Of a DNA stretch of 64,000 bases, positions 27,134-36,463 are shown one piece after another. The stretch lies in the NCBI RefSeq assembly GCF_000745215.1, contig NZ_JQNK01000010.1, positions 64,501-128,500 of the forward strand. Reading direction: 5' to 3'. The DNA is from Methylosinus sp. PW1 (GTDB lineage Bacteria; Pseudomonadota; Alphaproteobacteria; Rhizobiales; Beijerinckiaceae). Within the stretch, counting starts at the first letter, position 1, and the number at the start of each line of letters is the position of its first letter. Under the pieces are notes generated by a model. That model did not search any database. It worked only from the letters and a program-made list of their open reading frames with translations, and was not told the DNA's origin. The translations under genes and the position numbers were made by a program.

Positions 27134-30100
27134 ATGAGCGCGGATTTCCCGCGGATATGTCACGCGATGAATGAGTTGAACCCCAGTTTCGCCAATAGCG
27201 CGCCCCTCGACGGCGCGCCGATCGCCGAGGAAGCGGCCCGGACCGGGGCCGTGCTGCGCGGTCCGGCCATGCCGCATCTGCTGCGCGACGAGCTGCTCTG
27301 CGAGATTTTCGCCGCCCGCGTCGTCGCCAGCCCCAATGCGCTGGCCATGGCGACCATGGAGCGGCGCTTCACCTATCGCGAGGTCGATGCGGAAGCTGCG
27401 GCCATCGCCTGTGGCCTCGCAGCGCGCGAGATCGGGCCGGGCGACGTCGTCGGCCTCTGGGGCGCGCGCGGGCCGGAGCTGCTGATCGCGCAGATCGCCA
27501 TCGCCAAGACGGGCGCCGCCTGGCTGCCCTTCGACGCCGACGCTCCGGTCGACCGTATCGCCGTCTGCCTCGCCGACGCCGGCGCCAAGGCGCTGCTGAC
27601 CTCCGCCGCTTTCGCCGGCAAGGCCGCCCCCGTGGTTTCGGTGGAGACGCTGATCGACGCCGAGATCGCGGTCCAGGGCGGCGTCTGCCCCGATCCGCGC
27701 GCCCTCGGCGCCACGGGCGATCATCCGGCCTATCTGATCTACACCTCCGGCTCGACGGGAACGCCCAAGGGCATTGTCGTCACCGCGCGCAACATCTGCC
27801 ATTATCTGCGCTCGGCCAATGAGATATACCGGATTTCGGCCTCCGATGTGGTGTTCCAGGGCGCGTCCGTCGCCTTCGACCTCTCCATGGAGGAGATATG
27901 GATTCCCTATCTCGCCGGCGCGTCGCTCTTCGTCGCCACGCCGCAGATCATCGGCGAGACCGAGGCGCTGCCCGATATTCTGGAGGAAGCCGGCGTCACC
28001 GTGCTCGACACTGTGCCGACGCTGCTCGCCGCCATGCCGCGCGACGTCGCGACGCTGAAGACCATCGTGCTCGGCGGTGAGGCCTGCCCGCCCTCGGTGG
28101 CGGAGCGCTGGACGCGCATCGGCCGCACCATTTTCAACAGCTACGGCCCCACGGAGGCGACCGTCGTCGCCACCGTCTCGGAGGTCTGGCCCAATGAGAC
28201 GGTGACGATCGGCAAGCCGATCCCCAATTACAGCTGCTATGTCGTCGACGAAAATCTGACGCTGCTGCCGACGGGCGCGGAGGGCGAGCTGCTCATCGGC
28301 GGCCCTGGCGTGGCGAGAGGCTATCTGCGCCGCGACGAGCTGACCGCCGAGAAGTTCATCGCCAATCCTTTCCCCTCGGACGGCTCCGATCCGATCCTCT
28401 ATCGCTCCGGCGATGCGGTGATTCTGGACGAGAATGGCGATCTGCATTTTCGCGGCCGCATCGACGATCAGGTGAAGATCAGAGGCTTCCGCGTCGAGCT
28501 GGGCGAGATCGAATCCGCGCTCTCGCGCCTCGACCATATCCGCCAGGCGGCGGTGGTTCTGCGCAATGAGAATGGGCTGGACGAGCTCGTCGCCTTTCTC
28601 GTCGGCGCGACGGCCGTGTCGCCGGACCCGCGCGATCTGCGCGCCAAGCTGCGCGAGTTTCTGCCCTCCTATATGGTTCCGGGCCGGTTCGAGGTCGTGA
28701 CCTCGCTGCCGCGGCTCTCCTCCGGCAAGGTGGACCGCAAGACGCTGAAGCGGGCGCCGCTCACCGCCCCGCTGATCGACACGGAGGCGCAGGAGGAGCC
28801 GCGCACCAAGACGGAGGCCGCGCTGCTCGACGCCGCCAAGCGCGTGCTTCCTCCCGGCGCCATCCCCTTCGACGCTGATTTCTTCACCGATCTCGGCGGC
28901 CATTCGCTGCTCGCCGCGCGGTTCGTCTCCGTGGTGCGCGAGACGGCGCATCTCGCCTCGATCACGCTGCAGGACCTCTATTCGGAGCGCAATCTGCGCG
29001 CCCTCGCCGCCCATCTCGACGGCAAGGCGTCGCTCGCCGGGCCGCCGCGCGATCTCTCCTTCGCGCCGCCGCCGCTGCTGCGGCGCTTCCTCTGCGGCCT
29101 CGCCCAGGCGGCGGCGCTGCCCTTCATCCTCGCCTTTGTAACCTCGCAGTGGCTCGGCGTCTTCGTCTCCTATCAGCTGCTCACCTCGCCGGATGCGAAT
29201 ATCCTCGAGGAAGTGGCGGCGCTGCTCGGCGTCTATATGTGCGTCAACATCGCCACTGTGGCGGTGTCCATCCTCGGCAAATGGCTGGTCATCGGCCGCA
29301 CCAAGCCAGGCCGTTATCCGCTATGGGGCGTCTATTACTACCGCTGGTGGCTGGCGCAGCGCCTCATGGGCCTCACCCACGCCAAATGGTTCCAGTGCTC
29401 GCCCTTGATGCGCCTCTATCTCTCCGCCCTCGGCGCGAAGATCGGCGAGGACGCCATCATAGGCGAATTGGACGTCGGCGCGATCGATCTCGTCAGCATC
29501 GGCGATGGCGCGAGCCTCGGCTCCAAGCTGAAGCTCGCGAACGCCCGCGTCGTCGGCGACGAGCTGATCATCGGGACGATCGACATTGGCGCGGACGCTT
29601 ATGTCGGGACCTCCTGCGTGATCGAGGAGAATGTCGTCCTCGGCGAGGGCGCGGCGCTCGAGGATCTGACCTCGGTTCCCGCCGGCTCGCAGATCGGCGC
29701 CTATGAGATTTGGGACGGCTCGCCGGCGCGCTACAAGGGGGATGTCGATCCCCGCGCGCTCGATCCGCAATCGACGGCCTCCGCGCCGCAGCGGCTCGCC
29801 ATGGGCTTTATGTTCACGGTGCTGGTGCTGGCGCTGCCGCCGCTCGGCCTGCTGCCGATCTTCCCGGCCTTTTGGGTGTTCGACCGTTTCGACAATTGGC
29901 TCGGCATAACGGATGTCGATCACACCCTCTATCTCGCCGCCATCCCGCTCTTCGCCTGGCCGACCGCCTTCGTGCTGGTGCTCGTCACCGTGGCCTTCAT
30001 CGTGGCCTTCCGCTGGATCGTGCTGCCGCGCGTCTCGGAGGGGACCTATTCGGTGTGGTCGGGTTTCTATCTGCGCAAATGGGCGGTGGCGCTCGCCACC

Positions 30101-31264
30101 GAGGTGACGCTGGAGACGCTCTCCTCGCTGTTCGCCACGCTCTACATGCGCACCTGGTACCGGCTGATGGGCGCGAAGATCGGCAAGGATTCGGAGATTT
30201 CGACCAATCTCTCCGGCCGCTACGATCTCGTCGAGATCGGCGAGAAATGCTTCATCGCCGATGAGGTGGTGCTCGGCGACGAGGATATGCGTCGCGGCTG
30301 GATGTATCTGAAGAAAGTGAAGACCGGCGCGCGCGTCTTCGTCGGCAACGACGCCGTGGTGCCGCCGGGTTCCGAAATCCCCAGTGGCGCGCTGATCGGC
30401 ATCAAATCCAAGCCGCCGCAAAACAGCGAGCTCTCCGAGGGCGACACCTGGTTCGGCTCGCCGCCGATGAAGCTGCCGGTGCGCCAGACCTTCGACGGCG
30501 GCGGCGCCGCCTGGACCTATCAGCCGCCCTTCTGGAAGAAAGCCGCGCGCGCCGTCTATGAGGCGATCAACGTCTCGCTGCCGACCATGCTGTTCATCAC
30601 TTTCGGCACATGGGCGGTGGAGAGCTTCGGCCAAAAGCTCATCGACGGCGATTATTGGTCGGTGTTCTGGCTCTTCGTGCTGTCGTCGACGCTGATCTCC
30701 GTCGGCATGACGCTGGTCGTGGTGGCGGTGAAATGGCTGACCATGGGGCGCTATGAGCCGCAGGTGAAGCCCATGTGGTCCTTCTGGGCGATGCGCACCG
30801 AGGCCTGCGCCGTGCTCTATTGGGGCCTCGCCGGCAAAATCTTGCTCGAGCATTTGCGCGGCACGCCCTTCCTGCCCTGGATGCTGCGCCTGTTCGGCTC
30901 CAAATTCGGCAAGGGCGTGTTCATGGACTTGACCGACATCACCGAATTCGACTGCGTGAGCGTCGGCGATTATGCGGCGCTCAATCAGGTCGCGGCGCTG
31001 CAGACTCATCTCTATGAGGACCGGGTGATGAAGGTCGGCCGCGTCGAGATCGGCCGCGGCGTGACCGTCGGCGCTGGCTCCACCGTGCTCTACGACACCC
31101 ATGTCGGCGATTTCGCGCGGCTCGGTCCGCTCACCGTGGTGATGAAGGGCGAGAAGATTCCGGCGCATTCCGAATGGATCGGCGCGCCGGCTGAGCCGGC
31201 CACGCCGCCCGCGACGACGCCCGCTGTGGCGGAGGCGCGACGCGAGACCAGCAAGGCGGCGTGA
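27134..31264 (+). CDS. Pls/PosA-like single-module nonribosomal peptide synthetase
   Basis: 1376 residues. An adenylation domain (~45-560) has YTSGSTGTPKG near 203, FDLSMEEIW, NSYGPTEATV, the YRSGD site and the SGKVDRKTL lysine. A carrier domain has the phosphopantetheine serine in GGHSLLAARF (~588). The C-terminal half has about six membrane helices between left-handed beta-helix (hexapeptide) repeats. This is the epsilon-poly-lysine synthetase (Pls) architecture: one amino acid is activated and joined in the membrane-bound part without a condensation or thioesterase domain. The amino acid used is unknown. Confidence 0.85.
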   Translation: MSADFPRICHAMNELNPSFANSAPLDGAPIAEEAARTGAVLRGPAMPHLLRDELLCEIFAARVVASPNALAMATMERRFTYREVDAEAAAIACGLAAREIGPGDVVGLWGARGPELLIAQIAIAKTGAAWLPFDADAPVDRIAVCLADAGAKALLTSAAFAGKAAPVVSVETLIDAEIAVQGGVCPDPRALGATGDHPAYLIYTSGSTGTPKGIVVTARNICHYLRSANEIYRISASDVVFQGASVAFDLSMEEIWIPYLAGASLFVATPQIIGETEALPDILEEAGVTVLDTVPTLLAAMPRDVATLKTIVLGGEACPPSVAERWTRIGRTIFNSYGPTEATVVATVSEVWPNETVTIGKPIPNYSCYVVDENLTLLPTGAEGELLIGGPGVARGYLRRDELTAEKFIANPFPSDGSDPILYRSGDAVILDENGDLHFRGRIDDQVKIRGFRVELGEIESALSRLDHIRQAAVVLRNENGLDELVAFLVGATAVSPDPRDLRAKLREFLPSYMVPGRFEVVTSLPRLSSGKVDRKTLKRAPLTAPLIDTEAQEEPRTKTEAALLDAAKRVLPPGAIPFDADFFTDLGGHSLLAARFVSVVRETAHLASITLQDLYSERNLRALAAHLDGKASLAGPPRDLSFAPPPLLRRFLCGLAQAAALPFILAFVTSQWLGVFVSYQLLTSPDANILEEVAALLGVYMCVNIATVAVSILGKWLVIGRTKPGRYPLWGVYYYRWWLAQRLMGLTHAKWFQCSPLMRLYLSALGAKIGEDAIIGELDVGAIDLVSIGDGASLGSKLKLANARVVGDELIIGTIDIGADAYVGTSCVIEENVVLGEGAALEDLTSVPAGSQIGAYEIWDGSPARYKGDVDPRALDPQSTASAPQRLAMGFMFTVLVLALPPLGLLPIFPAFWVFDRFDNWLGITDVDHTLYLAAIPLFAWPTAFVLVLVTVAFIVAFRWIVLPRVSEGTYSVWSGFYLRKWAVALATEVTLETLSSLFATLYMRTWYRLMGAKIGKDSEISTNLSGRYDLVEIGEKCFIADEVVLGDEDMRRGWMYLKKVKTGARVFVGNDAVVPPGSEIPSGALIGIKSKPPQNSELSEGDTWFGSPPMKLPVRQTFDGGGAAWTYQPPFWKKAARAVYEAINVSLPTMLFITFGTWAVESFGQKLIDGDYWSVFWLFVLSSTLISVGMTLVVVAVKWLTMGRYEPQVKPMWSFWAMRTEACAVLYWGLAGKILLEHLRGTPFLPWMLRLFGSKFGKGVFMDLTDITEFDCVSVGDYAALNQVAALQTHLYEDRVMKVGRVEIGRGVTVGAGSTVLYDTHVGDFARLGPLTVVMKGEKIPAHSEWIGAPAEPATPPATTPAVAEARRETSKAA

Positions 31265-31277
31265 CGCTGGTCATGGA

Positions 31278-31335
31278 GCGAGCCTGAAGGCTCGCGGTCC
31301 GAGGCGCTCTCTGGACCGCGAGCCTTCAGGCTCGC
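31278..31335. repeat. REPIN (inverted pair of REP repeats)
   Basis: GCGAGCCTGAAGGCTCGC plus GGTCC at 31278-31300, and its inverted copy at 31313-31335, separated by 12 bases. Each unit is itself palindromic. The pair lies between the 3' ends of convergent genes. The same 58-base layout with identical 35-base phase recurs at 49578. Confidence 0.85.
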
Positions 31336-31346
31336 ATCCGAGCGCC

Positions 31347-31841
31347 TCACATGAAGATCAGATCCGTATCCTGCGGCCGCGCGCCGGCCGCGGTCAGCAT
31401 CGCATGGGCTTGCCCGCGATGATGGGTCTGATGGTTGAAGAGATGGACGATGACGAGCTTGCGCGGCTTGACGATATCCATCTGCTTGGTGCCCGAATAC
31501 CAGGAGAAATCGCCCTCGAGCGCCGCCTCGTCGAAGGCGTCCGCAAAGGCGATCAGCCGCGCGTCCATCGCCGCGCGCTCTGATTTCATGATCGCCCAAT
31601 CGGCGCGGAAAGAGGCGGAGTCGGCGATCGCTACATTCGGGTTCGGATCGCCGGCGAGGCGGCTCATCCACATGGCGTCCGCCCAGAGCAGATGATTGAG
31701 CGTGCCGTGGATCGATTTGAAAAAGGCCCCGCGATCGGCGCGCCGCGCTTCGTCGGAGAGCGTATCGGCCGCAGCAAAGAGGCTCTCATTCTGCCAGGCG
31801 TTGTAGCGCGCCATTTTCTGCGCGAAGGCGGGAGTGATCAT
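31347..31841 (-). CDS. DinB family protein
   Basis: 164 residues forming a four-helix bundle of the DinB/YfiT type. The likely metal-binding histidines are in GTLNHLLWAD (~46) and HQTHHRGQ (~137). Such proteins are small metal-dependent enzymes, often thiol transferases, of mostly unknown substrate. Its ATG overlaps the stop of the ParE-like gene by four bases, so all three genes upstream on this strand form one operon. Confidence 0.8.
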   Translation of the reverse strand: MITPAFAQKMARYNAWQNESLFAAADTLSDEARRADRGAFFKSIHGTLNHLLWADAMWMSRLAGDPNPNVAIADSASFRADWAIMKSERAAMDARLIAFADAFDEAALEGDFSWYSGTKQMDIVKPRKLVIVHLFNHQTHHRGQAHAMLTAAGARPQDTDLIFM

Positions 31842-32164
31842 TCTGTCGGGTCCTTGTCGTCGCTCGGCTCTGGCCCGGGCTCGAATTCCCCAGGCCAGAG
31901 ACGCGCGCCGTGGAATATCGCGAGAATTTCCACCACCTCGGCGCGCACCCTATAGGGCGCCAGAAACGGCGTCCCGGCGATCACCAGCTCTCTGGTTTGC
32001 GGAACGCGGCCCGGCCGTCCGAGGCTGGGTTGCTGTGCGAGCGCATCGACGCGCTCGCAAATCCGAGCAATGAGCTTCGCGGCGGCGGCGGGATTGTCGC
32101 GCGAAACATAGTCGCCGATCTGCTCGAGATCGCGAAGCGCCGGCCTCGTCCAGAGCACCTTCAT
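31838..32164 (-). CDS. RelE/ParE family toxin
   Basis: 108 residues. MKVLWTRPALRDLEQIGDYVSRDNPAAA is the typical ParE start, and YRVRAEVVEILAIFHGAR is the conserved C-terminal strand of the family. ParE toxins poison gyrase; RelE relatives cleave mRNA. The start overlaps the antitoxin stop by four bases. An acidic tail (GPEPSDDKDPTE) extends past the usual family end. Confidence 0.85.
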   Translation of the reverse strand: MKVLWTRPALRDLEQIGDYVSRDNPAAAAKLIARICERVDALAQQPSLGRPGRVPQTRELVIAGTPFLAPYRVRAEVVEILAIFHGARLWPGEFEPGPEPSDDKDPTE

Positions 32165-32400
32165 GACGGCGAGAGGAACTTCCTTCGCACTCGCGCCACT
32201 TCCTCGTCCGAGGCGAAATCGCCTTTGTCGGCGGCGGCGAGGCCTTCTATGATCTTTTCCAGCAGCCGAGCGTCGGACGCCACGAAATCTTCGACCGCGC
32301 GGGCGACGATCTCGTCACGAGAGCGCGAGGTCTTGCGCGCCATCTCGTCCAGAGCCGCGAGCGTCGGCTCGTCGAGCCGGACGGTGACTGAAGCGGTCAT
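32161..32400 (-). CDS. Ribbon-helix-helix antitoxin (CopG/ParD-like)
   Basis: 79 residues. The N-terminus MTASVTVRLDEPTLAALDEMARKTSRSRDEI is a ribbon-helix-helix DNA-binding domain, and the C-terminal helix would bind the ParE-like toxin encoded next. Such antitoxins also repress their own promoter, expected between 32400 and the divergent aroC start at 32556. Confidence 0.85.
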   Translation of the reverse strand: MTASVTVRLDEPTLAALDEMARKTSRSRDEIVARAVEDFVASDARLLEKIIEGLAAADKGDFASDEEVARVRRKFLSPS

Positions 32401-32555
32401 GAGAGCCAAGTCCTGACTGCGCTGGGTTTTCGGCGCAGAGCCTAGACGAAAGAGTCGCTCGCTTCAACGCTCCGTCGCTCGACACGCTCATCCATTTGAC
32501 CCAGCGGCGGGGGGCGCCTACAACCGGCGCTCGGTATAAATTTGATCGGCGCTCC

Positions 32556-33644
32556 ATGTCCCACAACAGCTTCGGCCATCTCTTCCGCATTACCACTTTC
32601 GGCGAGAGCCATGGGCCGGCGCTCGGCGTCGTCGTCGACGGCTGCCCGCCGGGGCTGGAACTGACAGAGGCCGAGATTCAGCTCTTTCTCGACAAGCGTC
32701 GTCCCGGCCAGTCGCGCTTCACCACGCAGCGGCAGGAGCCCGATGCGGTGAAGATTCTCTCCGGCGTCTTCGCCGATTCCGCCGGCCGGCAAGTGACGAC
32801 CGGGACGCCGATCGCGCTGCTGATCGAGAACACCGACCAGCGCTCCAAGGATTATGGCGATATCGCCGAGAAATACCGGCCGGGCCACGCCGATTACGCC
32901 TATGACGCGAAATATGGAATTCGCGACTATCGCGGCGGCGGGCGCTCCTCGGCGCGCGAGACCGCGGCGCGCGTCGCCGCCGGCGCTGTGGCGCGCAAAG
33001 TGCTCGCCGGCGTCGCCATACGCGGCGCTCTGGTGCAGATCGGCCCGCATAAAATCGACCGCGCCCGCTTCGACTGGGCGGAGGTGGAGAAGAACCAGCT
33101 GTTCTGCCCGGACGCCCAGACGGCGAAGCTCTGGGCCGATTATCTCGACGGCGTGCGCAAATCGGGCTCCTCCATCGGCGCGGTGATCGAAGTGGTGGCG
33201 GAGGGCGTTCCCGCCGGCTGGGGCGCGCCCATCTATGGCAAGGTCGACTCCGATCTCGCCAGCGCCTTCATGTCCATCAACGCCGTCAAGGGGGTGGAGA
33301 TCGGCGCCGGCTTCGCCGCGGCCGAGCTCTCCGGCGAGGCCAACGCCGATGAGATGCGCGTTGGGCCGGACGGCAAGCCCGAGTTTCTCTCCAATCAGGC
33401 CGGCGGCGTGCTCGGCGGCATATCGACCGGCCAGCCGATCGTCGCGCGTTTCGCGGTCAAGCCGACCTCATCCATTCTGACGCCGCGCCGCACCATCGAC
33501 CGCAACGGCCAGGAGACGGAGATCGTCACCAAGGGCCGCCACGACCCTTGCGTCGGCATTCGCGCCGTACCGGTGGGCGAGGCGATGATGGCGATTGTGC
33601 TGGCCGACCATTTCCTGCGGCACAGGGGGCAAGTGGGCGGCTGA
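32556..33644 (+). CDS. aroC: Chorismate synthase
   Basis: 362 residues, starting [24 protein letters not shown]. Family motifs GESHG, the RRPGQS segment, [12 protein letters not shown] and the C-terminal [18 protein letters not shown] region are all present. It makes chorismate from EPSP with reduced FMN. The start at 32556 is where family similarity begins. Confidence 0.96.
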   Translation: MSHNSFGHLFRITTFGESHGPALGVVVDGCPPGLELTEAEIQLFLDKRRPGQSRFTTQRQEPDAVKILSGVFADSAGRQVTTGTPIALLIENTDQRSKDYGDIAEKYRPGHADYAYDAKYGIRDYRGGGRSSARETAARVAAGAVARKVLAGVAIRGALVQIGPHKIDRARFDWAEVEKNQLFCPDAQTAKLWADYLDGVRKSGSSIGAVIEVVAEGVPAGWGAPIYGKVDSDLASAFMSINAVKGVEIGAGFAAAELSGEANADEMRVGPDGKPEFLSNQAGGVLGGISTGQPIVARFAVKPTSSILTPRRTIDRNGQETEIVTKGRHDPCVGIRAVPVGEAMMAIVLADHFLRHRGQVGG

Positions 33645-33648
33645 GCCG

Positions 33649-34686
33649 ATGGTCGGACGAGCGCCGGCGTCATCCACCTTCACCCGTCGGCAGGCGCTTG
33701 CGTTAACGGCGGGATTGGCGCTGTCGCCCGATTTCGTTGCGGCGAGCGGCCTCCAGCCCACGACCCTCCTCGTCACCCACGCTTCCGGCCTCGCGCATGA
33801 GGTCGGCGCAGGCCGTCCCGATCAGCCGCAGCGCCTTCGCGCCATCGCCGCCGCTCTCGAGGGCGACGCTTTCGCCGCGCTGCGCCGCGCCGAGGCGCCG
33901 GCCGCCTCGCGTGAGGCGATCCTCGCCGTTCACGCGCTCTCTCTGCTCGAGCGTCTCGAGAAAGCCGCGCCGCAAAGCGGGCTCGCGATGCTCGGCCCCG
34001 ATATCGTCATGAGCGCGGGCTCGCTCGAGGCCGCGCTGCATGCCGCCGGCGGCGCGACCTTCGCCGTCGACGCGGTGTTGCGTAAGGCCGCCCGCAATGC
34101 TTTCGTCGCCATGCGGCCGCCCGGCCATCATGCGACGCGCGAGAGCGCCATGGGCTTCTGCTTCTTCAACAACGCCGCCATCGCGGCGCGCCACGCCATC
34201 GCCGCCCATGGCGTGGAGCGCATCGCCATCGTCGATTTCGACGTGCATCACGGCAATGGATTGCAGGAGATTTTCTGGGCGCAGAAAAACGTCCTCTATT
34301 GCTCCTCGCACCAGTCGCCGCATTATCCCTTCACCGGCGCCGCGAGCGAGCGCGGCGCCTATGACAACATCGTCAATGTCCCGCTCGCCAAAGGCTCCGG
34401 CGGCGAGCAATTCGCGCAAGCTTGGACGCAGGCGATTCTCCCGCGCCTCGACGATTTTGCGCCGGACATCCTCCTCATTTGCGCCGGTTTCGACGGGCAT
34501 TTGCACGATCCTCTCGGCGGCTTGCGCCTGCAAAGACAGGACTTCGCCGAGCTTACGCTGCGCCTCGCAGAGATCGCCGCGCGCCGCTGTGACGGGCGCA
34601 TCGTCTCATTGCTCGAGGGCGGCTATCGGCCGGACGACCTCGCCGCCTGCGTCGCCGCTCATGTCGGCGCGCTGATGGGGGCGTGA
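33649..34686 (+). CDS. Histone deacetylase-like protein with Tat signal
   Basis: 345 residues. The N-terminus carries a twin-arginine signal (FTRRQALALTAGLAL), so the enzyme is probably exported folded with its zinc. The deacetylase motifs [33 protein letters not shown] and LEGGY follow. It starts four bases after the aroC stop. It is a paralogue of the cytoplasmic protein at 9808 and may act on acetylated periplasmic compounds. Confidence 0.85.
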   Translation: MVGRAPASSTFTRRQALALTAGLALSPDFVAASGLQPTTLLVTHASGLAHEVGAGRPDQPQRLRAIAAALEGDAFAALRRAEAPAASREAILAVHALSLLERLEKAAPQSGLAMLGPDIVMSAGSLEAALHAAGGATFAVDAVLRKAARNAFVAMRPPGHHATRESAMGFCFFNNAAIAARHAIAAHGVERIAIVDFDVHHGNGLQEIFWAQKNVLYCSSHQSPHYPFTGAASERGAYDNIVNVPLAKGSGGEQFAQAWTQAILPRLDDFAPDILLICAGFDGHLHDPLGGLRLQRQDFAELTLRLAEIAARRCDGRIVSLLEGGYRPDDLAACVAAHVGALMGA

Positions 34687-34794
34687 GAATTCCGTCCCCG
34701 CCCGGCGCGTGCGTGGGCGCACATCCGAAAGAAGCGAGATCATGGCATCTCTGCGCATAGAGACGCCGTGCAACAATTGCGATGGGAGAGGACA

Positions 34795-35106
34795 ATGGAC
34801 TTCGGCAGGAGCGAATGGAGCGAGGCTCGCGCGCATATGATCGGCAAGCGCGCGCTCATCGGTCTCACCCGCGTGACGCCGCACGGCAAGGTGCTGCGCC
34901 AAATGTTCGGCACGATCGCCGCGATCGACGGAACCGGCGTCCACATAGAGCTCGAGGGCAAGGACGCCGGCCGCAAGGTTCGCCTGCCGCCGGACCTCGG
35001 CCGCTTCCGCGTCGCCGGCCCCGGCGATTATCTTCTGTGGGAGACGGGCGAGATTCTCGCGGACCCGGATTTCGTCGGCGCCTTCACGGTCAACGAAGCG
35101 GCGTAG
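34795..35106 (+). CDS. Hypothetical protein with SH3-like beta core
   Basis: 103 residues, soluble. The ATG at 34795 follows GGGAGAGGACA. The middle (ALIGLTRVTPHGKVLRQMFGTIAAIDGTGVHIELEG) reads as a small beta-barrel such as an SH3-like or KOW-type fold. I do not recognise the family. It is convergent with the DUF2233 gene, one base apart. Confidence 0.65.
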   Translation: MDFGRSEWSEARAHMIGKRALIGLTRVTPHGKVLRQMFGTIAAIDGTGVHIELEGKDAGRKVRLPPDLGRFRVAGPGDYLLWETGEILADPDFVGAFTVNEAA

Positions 35107-35107
35107 A

Positions 35108-35857
35108 TCATCGCGTCCGCTCGACGACGCCGACGATCGGCCCCATGGGGCGGAAGCGATCGTGGCGCGCGAGCGTCGGCGCATAGAGCGCCGAGATCGA
35201 GCCGTCGAGGAAGAGCGCGTCTGGACATTTCAAACGCTCGCGAAAAAGCTGAGCGAAAGCATGAAATGTCACCGGCTGATTGGCGATGGCGAAGGCGACG
35301 ACATGGCCGTCGCGCACGCCGACGCCATTGCGAATCTTCATCGACGTGCCGGTGTCGTGAATGCGCGGATTGATGCGTCCGCCGATGACGAGCATCGGCC
35401 CGGATTGCGTCGCATAGGCGGGATGCAGCCGCTCTTTCAGAAAGCGCTGCGTCTCGGCGACGCCGGCGCGCGCGCCCTCCACCCAGAAGATTCCATTGGG
35501 CTTCATATGGAAATTGCCGGCGCCGGAATTGGTGTTGGCGTTTTTCTCCACATGGCCGCCTTCGACATAGAGTCCGACAGGGCGGCGGCGCTCGTCATAC
35601 ATTCCCGCGTTCATCGCGAAGAGAAGCTTCTCGTTTCTTTGCGCGAGCGCGGCGTCGAGCGTCGAGAAGGAGCCATAGACCTCGTCTTTCGCATCGGCGA
35701 GGAAGAGGCGAATGGAATCGCTGCGCGTGTCGAAGACGCAGACAGTGTAGCTCGCGCCATCATCCTCAATGTCCTGGCAAGGATTGCGCGCCGCCGCGGC
35801 GGCGGGCGAGGCGAAGAGGAGGAGAGCGAGGCAGAGGAGGCGACGAAGCGGAATCAT
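35108..35857 (-). CDS. Phosphodiester glycosidase (DUF2233/NAGPA) family protein
   Basis: 249 residues with a signal peptide (LLCLALLLFASPAAAAA). The NAGPA domain has FAMNAGMYD, the PNGIFWV strand, ATQSGPMLV and LFLDGSISALYAP, the last matching the catalytic FLDGG-type motif. It is expected in the periplasm and may cleave sugar-phosphodiesters in cell-wall or exopolysaccharide material. Confidence 0.8.
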   Translation of the reverse strand: MIPLRRLLCLALLLFASPAAAAARNPCQDIEDDGASYTVCVFDTRSDSIRLFLADAKDEVYGSFSTLDAALAQRNEKLLFAMNAGMYDERRRPVGLYVEGGHVEKNANTNSGAGNFHMKPNGIFWVEGARAGVAETQRFLKERLHPAYATQSGPMLVIGGRINPRIHDTGTSMKIRNGVGVRDGHVVAFAIANQPVTFHAFAQLFRERLKCPDALFLDGSISALYAPTLARHDRFRPMGPIVGVVERTR

Positions 35858-35895
35858 GCACCGATCATAGCATGACCGAGGCGCCGTCCGCAGCG

Positions 35896-36463
35896 TCAGC
35901 CGCGCGCATCGGGCGGCGTCGCCGCGCCGGGGCCGAGCGAGCGCTGCAAGATCACCGAATCCGTCCAGCGGCCGAATTTGAAGCCGACGCCGGAAAGATA
36001 TCCGGCCTGCCGAAAGCCGATCGTCTCATGCAGTTTCAGCGACGCCTCATTGGAGGCGTCGACATAGCCGATCATCTGCCGAAAGCCCGCCGCCGCGCAG
36101 GAATCGACGAGCGCTTGCAGCAGCAGCCGGCCGACGCCGCGATGCAGATGGCGCGGATCGACATAGATCGAATGCTTGACGACGTAGCGATAGGCCGGCC
36201 GCTTGCGAAACGGCACGACATAGGCGTAGCCGAGGACGGCGCGCTCATGCTCGGCGACGAGATGCGGCAGCCGATGATTGCCCATATTCTTGCGTCGGCG
36301 CTTCAAATCCTCCTTCTGCGGCGGCTCGTAGAGCGGCGCCTCGGATGGATCGAGCCCTTTGCGCACATGCTGGAGATAGATCGCCAGCATGGCGTCGACA
36401 TCCTCGTCACGCGAGGGGCACGACGATGGCCGCGCGTTCGGCGCTCGCTTCGATCATGCTCAT
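35896..36463 (-). pseudogene. GNAT N-acetyltransferase with N-terminal frameshift
   Basis: The open part from 36390 encodes 164 residues of a GNAT protein (YVDPRHLHRGVGRLLLQALV is the acetyl-CoA loop). The natural start is probably the ATG at 36463, which overlaps the decarboxylase stop as ATGA. That frame encodes about 18 residues and stops; skipping one base in the G4 run at 36415-36418 joins it in frame to RDEDVDAMLAIYLQHV, the usual GNAT start. It is therefore a frameshifted gene, a slippage site or a base error. The core domain from 36390 could still be made. Confidence 0.7.
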
